46,694 nt of DNA. Source: Pontibacter aydingkolensis (GTDB taxonomy: Bacteria > Bacteroidota > Bacteroidia > Cytophagales > Hymenobacteraceae). Each line of letters opens with the position of its first letter. Position 1 is the stretch's first letter. The stretch covers positions 1 to 46,694 of the forward strand of contig NZ_JAHYXK010000025.1 in NCBI RefSeq assembly GCF_019443125.1. The letters run 5' to 3'. A model generated the notes under the pieces. The model saw only the letters and a list, made by a program, of their open reading frames with translations, was not told the DNA's origin and ran no database searches. Of the stretch, positions 26,597 to 32,915 are shown one piece after another. Position numbers and translations under genes: made by a program.

Positions 26597-27016
26597 GTGG
26601 TTAAGACGAACAACGATCAACGATCAACGAACATCCAACCCGGCGACACCCGTACCTACATAAAACGTGTAACTGCAGGTGATTTTGCGCGCTTTGATGA
26701 TGGCTTGGTGCATGCGGTTTGCTCTACGTTTTCGCTGGCACAGGCAGCAGAATGGGCTGGCAGGTTGTTTGTGCTGGAGATGAAAGCAGAGGATGAAGAA
26801 GGGATAGGTACCTGTCTGGAGATCAATCATAAATCGCCTGCCTTTGAAGGTGAAAGTATAACCATTGTAGCTACTCTGGAGAAGTATGATGGGTATGAAG
26901 TGATCTGCAGTTACAAAGCCACCGTGGGAGACAGGATAGTAGCAGAAGGGCAGACGGGGCAGAAGATTTTGAAGAAAGAAAAATTAGCCAGAATTTTGGC
27001 GCCGAAGAAAGTATAA
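26597..27016 (+). CDS. Hotdog-fold thioesterase (FlK-like)
   Basis: This protein of up to 139 residues has a hotdog domain with FDDGLVHAVCSTFSLAQAAEWAGR (long helix with the acidic side) and GIGTCLEINHKSPAFEGE, resembling fluoroacetyl-CoA thioesterase FlK and related acyl-CoA thioesterases. It should hydrolyse small acyl-CoA thioesters in the cytoplasm. The start is uncertain: GTG 26597 is followed by a low-complexity stretch (three copies of ACGATCA-like units at 26608-26628), and the conserved part begins only around PGDTRTYIKR. Its stop touches the smpB ATG, so the two are cotranscribed. Confidence 0.75.
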   Translation: MVKTNNDQRSTNIQPGDTRTYIKRVTAGDFARFDDGLVHAVCSTFSLAQAAEWAGRLFVLEMKAEDEEGIGTCLEINHKSPAFEGESITIVATLEKYDGYEVICSYKATVGDRIVAEGQTGQKILKKEKLARILAPKKV

Positions 27017-27484
27017 ATGGCAAAAGATAAAGACAGAATTCAGAAACACGTTAACATCGTAAACCGCAAGGCTTCCTTTGAATACCAGTTCCTGGATAAG
27101 TATACCGCTGGCATTATGCTGAAGGGTACTGAAATAAAATCTATCCGCGAAGGCAAGGTAAATATGCAAGATGGCTATGCAGTATTCACGAACAGTGAAT
27201 TGTGGCTGCATAACCTGCACATTTCTACTTACACCGAAGGTACCCACTACAACCACGAGCCGATGCGCCCCCGAAAGTTGCTTTTAAACAAGCGGGAACT
27301 GCGCAAACTGGAGTCAGGGGCAGAGGAGCAGGGTGTTACCATTATACCTACACGTATCTTTGTTAACGATCGTGGCTTTGCTAAAGTAGAGGTTGCACTG
27401 GCACGTGGTAAAAAGCTGTACGACAAGCGACAAGATATCAAAGAAAAGGATGTGAAACGCGAAATGGACAGGGCAGGATATTAA
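27017..27484 (+). CDS. smpB: SsrA-binding protein SmpB
   Basis: This protein of 155 residues binds tmRNA and brings it to stalled ribosomes. VNRKASFEYQFLDKYTAGIML (near 14-34), GTEIKSIREGKVNMQDGYA and the basic C-terminal tail (KKLYDKRQDIKEKDVKREMDR) are all canonical. The ATG follows immediately after the thioesterase stop codon. The tmRNA gene itself is not in this window. Confidence 0.97.
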   Translation: MAKDKDRIQKHVNIVNRKASFEYQFLDKYTAGIMLKGTEIKSIREGKVNMQDGYAVFTNSELWLHNLHISTYTEGTHYNHEPMRPRKLLLNKRELRKLESGAEEQGVTIIPTRIFVNDRGFAKVEVALARGKKLYDKRQDIKEKDVKREMDRAGY

Positions 27485-27654
27485 ACTGATTTTGAATGAG
27501 TGATTGAGTGGATGAGTGAGTTATTCTTGGTTTAGTCTGTAATTTTATGATTGATCTAAGTAATCCAGTGTTAATTTATTTATCCATTTTTTACAATCAT
27601 TAATTCGAAAAACATTCACTCAATCGCTCATTAACTAATTCATATTGAAAAAAG

Positions 27655-28431
27655 GTGGAATACGGAATTTGTTTGCTTAGCCTGGTGCCAATGCGTGCCG
27701 AGACATCTGATAAGGCTGAAATAGTGACCCAGATGCTTTTTGGAGAGTGCTATGATTTAGTGGCCAGAGATGGTAACTGGGTGCGCGTGAAGCTGGCTAC
27801 AGATGGTTATGAAGGATGGATCGACCATAAGCAGCATAACCCGGTTACAAGTTCTTACTACCAGGAGTGGGCAAGTACAAAGCACCCCAGGGTAATGGAC
27901 CTCGTACAGGTGGTTACAGGCAACGATACGCGCATTCCGATAGGTATTGGTAGTTACCTTCCTTTTTTTGATGGCATGAGCATCCGTGTGAACGATGAGA
28001 CCATGGTTTATAATGGCCGGGCTTCCAATTCAACGGCATCAGCCACAACAGCTCAGTTAGTTAAAATAGCCTCTAACTTTATCAAAGCGCCATACTTGTG
28101 GGGTGGCAAATCGATATTTGGAATAGACTGTTCAGGCTTTACACAGCAGGTTTTCGGCATTTGCGGTTATCAACTGCCACGAGATGCTTATCAGCAGGTG
28201 TCGCATGGCGAGGAGGTGCATTTTGTTACACAGGCCCAACCCGGCGATCTGGCCTATTTCTCGAATGATGAGGGCCGCATAATCCATGTGGGCATAGTGC
28301 TGGAGGGGCAAACCATTATGCACGCACACGGTGAGGTGCGGATCGATACCTTGGATCATAATGGAATTTACAACGCCGAGAGAAAACGATATTCCCATAA
28401 CCTGCGAATAATCAAGCGTATAACTTTCTAA
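27655..28431 (+). CDS. NlpC/P60 family C40 peptidase with SH3-type domains
   Basis: This protein of 258 residues has an N-terminal SH3b-like region (about 1-60, with GYEGWID), a second SH3-like stretch (about 70-118) and an NlpC/P60 catalytic domain (about 130-250). Catalytic C159 is in FGIDCSGF and H211 in IIHVGIV; H223 or H225 in MHAHGEV may complete the triad. The family cleaves peptidoglycan stem peptides (often D-Glu-diamino acid bonds). No signal peptide is visible with the GTG start at 27655, as in the cytoplasmic YkfC-type that recycle cell-wall peptides. Confidence 0.88.
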   Translation: MEYGICLLSLVPMRAETSDKAEIVTQMLFGECYDLVARDGNWVRVKLATDGYEGWIDHKQHNPVTSSYYQEWASTKHPRVMDLVQVVTGNDTRIPIGIGSYLPFFDGMSIRVNDETMVYNGRASNSTASATTAQLVKIASNFIKAPYLWGGKSIFGIDCSGFTQQVFGICGYQLPRDAYQQVSHGEEVHFVTQAQPGDLAYFSNDEGRIIHVGIVLEGQTIMHAHGEVRIDTLDHNGIYNAERKRYSHNLRIIKRITF

Positions 28432-28512
28432 AGGTTAATATTTTTCTCAAAACTTATACTCTGTCTTTGTGGTTTTTTCCGTAAAAGCTTTTTGTAAGCT
28501 ACGGAAGCTGCC

Positions 28513-29025
28513 ATGAAAGATAAAGTACTCATCCTTAACCAAGATTTTAGTGCCATAGCAGTCTGCTCTGTGCACAAGGCTTTTCTGCTCGTTTATCTCG
28601 ATAAAGCCGAGATGGTGTCTAAGTCAAAAGATGCCTTTCTACGTACCATTAGCCATGCTTACCCTGTTCCCTCTGTAATCAGGCTGCAGAACTATGTGCG
28701 GGTGCCATACTATGGTATAGCATTGAGCCGGCACAACGTATTGCGCCGCGATAACTACAGCTGCCAGTACTGCGGCTCAGTTAAGAACCTTACATTAGAT
28801 CACTTGCTGCCACGCTCCAGGGGAGGGGAGACCAACTGGCTGAATCTGGTAACGGCGTGCATGCGTTGCAACACCCGCAAAGGCGACCGCACTCCCGAAG
28901 AGGCAGGACTTAAACTGCACCGTAAACCCATCAAACCATCCCTTCAATATTTCCTTAAACTACATCTCAATTCCTTTAACCAGGACTGGGGAAATTACCT
29001 GGGAGTGGCTAAGGAATTGAATTAA
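28513..29025 (+). CDS. HNH endonuclease
   Basis: This 170-residue protein has an HNH zinc-finger nuclease core: C84-x2-C87, DHLLPRSRGG with D96-H97, N111 and C116-x2-C119. It matches the short HNH proteins widely conserved as single genes in Bacteroidota, whose biological role is not established. No phage or restriction genes are nearby, so a housekeeping or DNA-processing role is as likely as defence. Confidence 0.88.
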   Translation: MKDKVLILNQDFSAIAVCSVHKAFLLVYLDKAEMVSKSKDAFLRTISHAYPVPSVIRLQNYVRVPYYGIALSRHNVLRRDNYSCQYCGSVKNLTLDHLLPRSRGGETNWLNLVTACMRCNTRKGDRTPEEAGLKLHRKPIKPSLQYFLKLHLNSFNQDWGNYLGVAKELN

Positions 29026-29470
29026 GTTAATGCTAAAATATTTAGTTTGCTCTATATAAGTATAGGGTAATCAGGATGTAAAGTTAATCTGGATAAGGTG
29101 TAGATAGAAGTATAAAGTATAACTGTGTGATTTAAGGCTCATACCTCAGTTGTTGCTGTTGCTTTTACTGCCCCCCTTGTTATCTGGCACTATCTGTACT
29201 ATACTTATGAGAAGTCTGGGTTCCAGATTTAATGCTTTAACCAACCTGCCTCTCTTCGTCTAAGGCAGGTAGATTTACTAATTTCTGAATTCCCCTCTTG
29301 AGAGCAGGATCGTTTCATTCTGGCAAATTCTATACTTATGGCGCGAGCGTCTTCGTTCGTGACCGGCTATAGTTTGGGCCTCTGGCCCAGTTGAGTTACA
29401 AACTCAACACCATCACAAACCACAAGTTTAAAACTTACGGCAGAATTTTAGAGAATGAAACGGCCCTGCT

Positions 29471-29578
29471 CTTTAGAGGGGCAGGGGTGTGTTTTTGCTC
29501 TGTCGCGCCAGCTTAATCTCCCTTCTACCAAGATCCCCCAGAACAAGTCCGGGATGTGCCACTTTCAGGATGACAAAA
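29471..29578 (+). repeat. Dispersed intergenic repeat, copy 1
   Basis: This stretch matches the reverse complement of 41824-41905: both share GGGG.AGGGGTGTGTTTTTGCTCTGT, CTCCCTTCTACCAAGATC and GATGACAAAA in the same order. Copy 1 carries about 27 extra bases containing GAACAAGTCCGGGAT. Shorter relatives occur at 29287, 35740 and 40490. Confidence 0.75.
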
Positions 29579-29599
29579 GGAGAGGAATAGGAAATGTTC

Positions 29600-29632
29600 T
29601 GTAGGGACAGGTCGCGACCTGCTGCTACAAAA
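29600..29632. repeat. Palindromic repeat (GGGACAGGTCGCGACCTG type)
   Basis: The core CAGGTCGCGACCTG is a perfect palindrome flanked by GTAG/CTAC. The same element occurs twice more, at 35824-35852 and 36018-36046. Confidence 0.8.
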
Positions 29633-29669
29633 GAGTATAGGCATAAAGAATAACTATAAGTCCTGATGA

Positions 29670-29763
29670 CCTCACAGTGTCTTAAAGACCTTTGAGAGTC
29701 TGCACCGGTAATTGTTGTTTCATAGTTAACTAAACAGTCACAGGTGTACAAGACACTGTGAGG
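29670..29763. repeat. 14-bp inverted repeat (CCTCACAGTGTCTT)
   Basis: CCTCACAGTGTCTT at 29670-29683 is perfectly complementary to AAGACACTGTGAGG at 29750-29763, with 66 nt between. Confidence 0.8.
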
Positions 29764-29874
29764 TTTCTGTCATCTTCACAACTAATCTTCTGTTTTATAC
29801 TTAAATAATCTTCCTCTTATCATAAATTATACTTGCAAATGTGGTTTATGGTAGTTTTTTATAAGAGATTTTAT

Positions 29875-29882
29875 TACTTTTG
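29875..29882 (+). promoter_or_regulatory. Promoter -7 element (TACTTTTG) of rpsA
   Basis: TACTTTTG fits TAnnTTTG and predicts transcription from about 29889. This gives a leader of about 100 nt before ATG 29990, unusually long here and containing two hairpins. Confidence 0.55.
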
Positions 29883-29948
29883 CACCTCATTCAAGTGAGT
29901 GGCCCTGAAACACTTCGGGGAAATGTATAACCTAAACCAAATCAGCGG

Positions 29949-29981
29949 ATTGCTCTACGCTGGTGGCTACTCCAGAGCAAT
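29949..29981 (+). promoter_or_regulatory. Leader hairpin of rpsA
   Basis: ATTGCTCT (29949-29956) pairs perfectly with AGAGCAAT (29974-29981), ending 8 nt before ATG 29990 and enclosing the alternative GTG at 29963. A weaker GGCCC/GGGG hairpin lies upstream near 29901-29919. S1 is known to control its own translation in other bacteria, so an autoregulatory site is plausible. Confidence 0.4.
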
Positions 29982-29989
29982 ACAACAAT

Positions 29990-31879
29990 ATGAGTAATTC
30001 TCCAGAAAATTTCGATTGGGACAAGTTTGAGTCTCAAGGTTTCGGCGGCGGCTACAGCAAAGAAGAAAAAGCCGAAATGGAAAAAATGTATGACGACACT
30101 CTGACTACCGTACAGGAGCAGGAGGTTGTTAAAGGAACAGTTGTTGGTATCACTGATCGTGACGTGATCCTTAACATCGGTTTCAAATCTGACGGCTTGG
30201 TTCCGGTTTCAGAATTCAGAGATCTACCTGAACTGAAAGTAGGCGACGAAGTTGAAGTATTTATTGAAGACCAGGAAGATCCAAACGGTCAGCTTATCTT
30301 GTCTCGCAAGAAAGCGAAAATCGTTTCTGCTTGGGCTAGCATCTACGATGCACTTGAGAATGACAACATTCTTGAAGGCGTTGTTAAGAGAAGAACTAAA
30401 GGTGGTCTTATCATGGATATCCATGGTGTTGAGGCCTTCTTGCCAGGTTCTCAGATCGACGTTAAGCCGATCCGTGACTTCGACGTGTTCGTAGGCAAGA
30501 AAATGGAAGTGAAAGTTGTGAAAATCAACGCCGCTTTCGACAACGTAGTTGTTTCTCACAAAGTACTTATCGAGAAAGACCTGGAGCAGCAACGCGCAGC
30601 CATCCTGAACAACCTGGAAAAAGGTCAGGTTCTGGAAGGTGTTATCAAGAACATGACAAACTTCGGTGTGTTCATCGACCTTGGTGGCGTAGACGGCTTG
30701 CTTCACATCACAGATATTTCTTGGGGTCGTATCAACCACCCGGAAGAAGTATTGCAGCTTGACCAGAAAGTACAGATCGTTGTGCTTGACTTCGACGAAG
30801 ACAAGAAGCGTATCTCTCTTGGTATGAAGCAGCTTACTCCACATCCGTGGGATGCTCTTCCAGCTGACATCGAGGTTGGTTCAAGAGTTAAAGGTAAAAT
30901 CGTTAACGTGGCTGACTACGGCGCATTCCTTGAGCTTATGCCAGGAGTTGAAGGTCTGATCCACGTTTCTGAAATGTCATGGTCTCAGCACCTGCGCAAC
31001 CCACAAGACTTCATTAAGCAAGGCGACGAGGTTGAGGCAGTTGTATTGACACTTGACCGCGAAGAACGTAAGATGTCTCTGGGCATTAAGCAGCTTACTG
31101 AAGATCCATGGACTAAAGAAGATGTGTTAACGAAGTATGCAGTAGGCACTAAGCACACTGGCATCGTTCGTAACCTGACTAACTTCGGTCTTTTCTTAGA
31201 GCTTGAAGAAGGTGTTGACGGTCTTGTACACGTTTCTGACCTGTCCTGGACTAAGAAGATCAAGCACCCATCTGAGTTCGTTAAAGTTGGCGAAAACCTT
31301 GATGTAGTTGTTCTGGAGCTTGATGTTCCTAACAGAAGACTTGCATTAGGCCACAAGCAGCTTGAGGAGAACCCTTGGGATACATTCGAGTCTGTATTTA
31401 ACGTAGGTTCTGTACACAAAGCAACTGTTCTGGAGAAATCTGAGCGTGGTGCTGTACTTGAGCTACCTTACGGTATCGAAGGTTTTGCTTTCCCTAAAGG
31501 TCTTGCAAAAGAAGACGGTTCTCAGGTTGAGGTTGGCGACACCCTTGATTTCAGAGTAACTGAATTCTCTAAAGACGATCGTAAGATCATCCTTTCTCAC
31601 ACTTCTACACACACTGAGACTGCCGATGCTGCTCGTATAGCGAAAGCTACGAAGAAGCCATCTGCTGCTGGTGAGAAGAAAGAGAAAGCTCCTAAAGTAC
31701 AGAAAGAAGCTGACAAGTCTACGTTAGGTGACCTGGATGCACTATCTGCTCTGAAAGAGAAAATGATGGGCAACGAGAAAGAAGCTGGCGTTAAGAAGCT
31801 GGAGGCTGCTGCTGCTAAAAAAGCAAAAGATACTGACAGCGAAGAAGGGGAGACTTCTGAAGAAGAGAACAACGCTTAA
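29990..31879 (+). CDS. rpsA: 30S ribosomal protein S1
   Basis: This protein of 629 residues has six S1 RNA-binding repeats (from about residue 45 to 545), for example VLEGVIKNMTNFGVFIDLGGVDGLLHI and the parallel copies VKGKIVNVADYGAFLEL and HTGIVRNLTNFGLFLEL. They are followed by a Lys/Glu/Ala-rich low-complexity tail of about 80 residues that is not part of the E. coli protein. It binds mRNA to the 30S subunit, important in a group that rarely uses Shine-Dalgarno pairing. GTG 29963 is an in-frame alternative; ATG 29990 with its A-rich leader is preferred. Codon use is visibly biased, as in highly expressed genes. Confidence 0.96.
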   Translation: MSNSPENFDWDKFESQGFGGGYSKEEKAEMEKMYDDTLTTVQEQEVVKGTVVGITDRDVILNIGFKSDGLVPVSEFRDLPELKVGDEVEVFIEDQEDPNGQLILSRKKAKIVSAWASIYDALENDNILEGVVKRRTKGGLIMDIHGVEAFLPGSQIDVKPIRDFDVFVGKKMEVKVVKINAAFDNVVVSHKVLIEKDLEQQRAAILNNLEKGQVLEGVIKNMTNFGVFIDLGGVDGLLHITDISWGRINHPEEVLQLDQKVQIVVLDFDEDKKRISLGMKQLTPHPWDALPADIEVGSRVKGKIVNVADYGAFLELMPGVEGLIHVSEMSWSQHLRNPQDFIKQGDEVEAVVLTLDREERKMSLGIKQLTEDPWTKEDVLTKYAVGTKHTGIVRNLTNFGLFLELEEGVDGLVHVSDLSWTKKIKHPSEFVKVGENLDVVVLELDVPNRRLALGHKQLEENPWDTFESVFNVGSVHKATVLEKSERGAVLELPYGIEGFAFPKGLAKEDGSQVEVGDTLDFRVTEFSKDDRKIILSHTSTHTETADAARIAKATKKPSAAGEKKEKAPKVQKEADKSTLGDLDALSALKEKMMGNEKEAGVKKLEAAAAKKAKDTDSEEGETSEEENNA

Positions 31880-31899
31880 TTTTAAGCTTGTTATATAGC

Positions 31900-31934
31900 A
31901 AAGGCCCCGGAGCAATCCGGGGCCTTTTGTTTTT
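31900..31934 (+). terminator. Terminator of rpsA
   Basis: AAAGGCCCCGGA (31900-31911) pairs perfectly with TCCGGGGCCTTT (31916-31927) around a GCAA loop and is followed by a T-rich tract. Confidence 0.92.
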
Positions 31935-31947
31935 ATGCGTTTTCTGA

Positions 31948-32318
31948 GTGCTCTGGTGGAGCAACCGGACTTCCGAAATACAACGGGTAACAGAACGGCT
32001 CGATGAACTGCATGACGAGATTCTGGAAGGGAAGGAGTCGAAGCTAAGCGGAAAGGCAGGAGGCGTTGTGATTACGGGCGATTCAGACGGAGGCCAGCAC
32101 ATAATAACCAACACCAGTAACTTCTACAACGCCTCAGGGGTTTTGTTGCCACCTTTTGCTACTCACCTTTTACTACTTTGCCTATACTATGGGAAAAGCA
32201 GGCAAAAAGAGTTATAACCACAAAAGATGAACTGATGGAGAAATGTAAAAAGGATTATACCGAAACAGCTGAGAAGATGGTAAAGCAACTGGTACTGTAT
32301 AGTGAGCGTAAAGAATAG
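31948..32318 (+). pseudogene. 5'-truncated, frameshifted flavodoxin-like NAD(P)H oxidoreductase fragment
   Basis: The frame begins abruptly right after the rpsA terminator with WWSNRTSEIQRVTERLDELHDEI and continues KLSGKAGGVVITGDSDGGQHI and FYNASGVLLPPFAT. This matches the C-terminal half of flavodoxin / NADPH-dependent FMN reductase proteins as I remember them. Near 32150-32165 the frame shifts: the next part continues one base back as WEKQAKRVITTKDELMEKCKKDY and ends at TAG 32316-32318. The FMN-binding N-terminal half is missing. It is a decaying gene remnant. Confidence 0.7.
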
Positions 32319-32432
32319 GCTGAGGTCTGGTTGGTTCTCCTTTGTTAGGGTTTAAGTATGGGCCATAGTGAAAATACAGGTCTCTGCCAATAAGCTACTT
32401 AGCCCATTTTTTGAAAAAATGTGCCTGTAATG

Positions 32433-32463
32433 TTTGACAAACATACTTCTCTACGTATATTTG
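32433..32463 (+). promoter_or_regulatory. Promoter of tRNA-Cys (TTTG-N19-TATATTTG)
   Basis: TTTG (32433-32436) and TATATTTG (32456-32463) are separated by 19 bp, the best match to the Bacteroidota promoter consensus in the window. Transcription would start near 32470, 9 nt before the tRNA. Confidence 0.75.
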
Positions 32464-32478
32464 CACACCCAATCACAC

Positions 32479-32549
32479 GGTAACGTGGCCGAGTGGCTAG
32501 GCTCAGCTCTGCAAAAGCTGCTACAGCGGTTCGAATCCGCTCGTTACCT
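32479..32549 (+). tRNA. tRNA-Cys (anticodon GCA)
   Basis: The 71-nt cloverleaf has acceptor arms GGTAACG / CGTTACC and an anticodon stem CAGCT / AGCTG around the loop CTGCAAA with anticodon GCA. The T-arm AGCGGTTCGAATCCGCT is intact, and the discriminator base is U, as usual for cysteine tRNA. CCA is not encoded. Confidence 0.97.
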
Positions 32550-32550
32550 C

Positions 32551-32585
32551 AAAGCCCCTGCATTTACTTGCAGGGGCTTTTCTTT
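32551..32585 (+). terminator. Terminator after tRNA-Cys
   Basis: AAAGCCCCTGCA (32551-32562) pairs perfectly with TGCAGGGGCTTT (32569-32580) around a 6-nt loop, followed by TTCTTTT. It begins 2 nt after the tRNA. Confidence 0.92.
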
Positions 32586-32915
32586 TAAGTCCCTATCCCT
32601 CATTGCTTTTTGCCGATCCCACCCGAAGCTTCTTTAAAAAAGTAAGTCCTTGCACTAAAAATTTTGATTCCGGCTTAATCTTTTAGCGTCTTTTACCGTA
32701 ATCATCTGTACGCAAAACGGAGAACAGCACCTTCATCTAAACAAAAATTCAAATATTCAGCATCATATCAAGGAGAAAAGTATACTGCTCTTGTGCCTGA
32801 CAGATTGTACAAGTTTAAAACAGTTTATACTTCAGGGATAACAATTATACCAGCAAGCGAAGTATAAACGACACATGAAGAGAACATAGCAATGCTTACG
32901 CAGAATTACTGATAC
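32586..32915. other. Intergenic region upstream of cphA
   Basis: This gap of 330 bp has no gene. Its one clear structure is an 11-bp inverted repeat, GTTTATACTTC (32823-32833) with GAAGTATAAAC (32859-32869), ending 46 nt before the cphA ATG. It may be an operator or a leader hairpin. No TAnnTTTG element was found. Confidence 0.45.

Larger units (their letters stand above)
29026..29870. other. Gene-free region made of palindromic and dispersed repeats
   Basis: No convincing coding frame occurs in this 0.85-kb stretch. It contains several unrelated palindromes in series: GGGCC/GGCCC (around 29376-29390), TTGAGTT/AACTCAA (29393-29409), a long dispersed repeat (29471-29578), a CAGGTCGCGACCTG palindrome (29600-29632) and a 14-bp inverted repeat (29670-29763). 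It also contains a fragment GAATTCCCCTCTTGAGAG near 29287. Confidence 0.6.

Noticed and set aside
26608..26628. Short tandem repeat as the start of a CRISPR-like array
   Set aside because: Only about three copies of a 7-nt unit (ACGATCA type) with no spacers; no cas genes are present anywhere in the window.
29473..29751. 92-codon minus-strand open frame
   Set aside because: It lies entirely in dispersed and palindromic repeats and shows no protein-family features.
30224..30844. 206-codon minus-strand open frame
   Set aside because: It is antisense to rpsA, whose strong codon bias creates long shadow frames.
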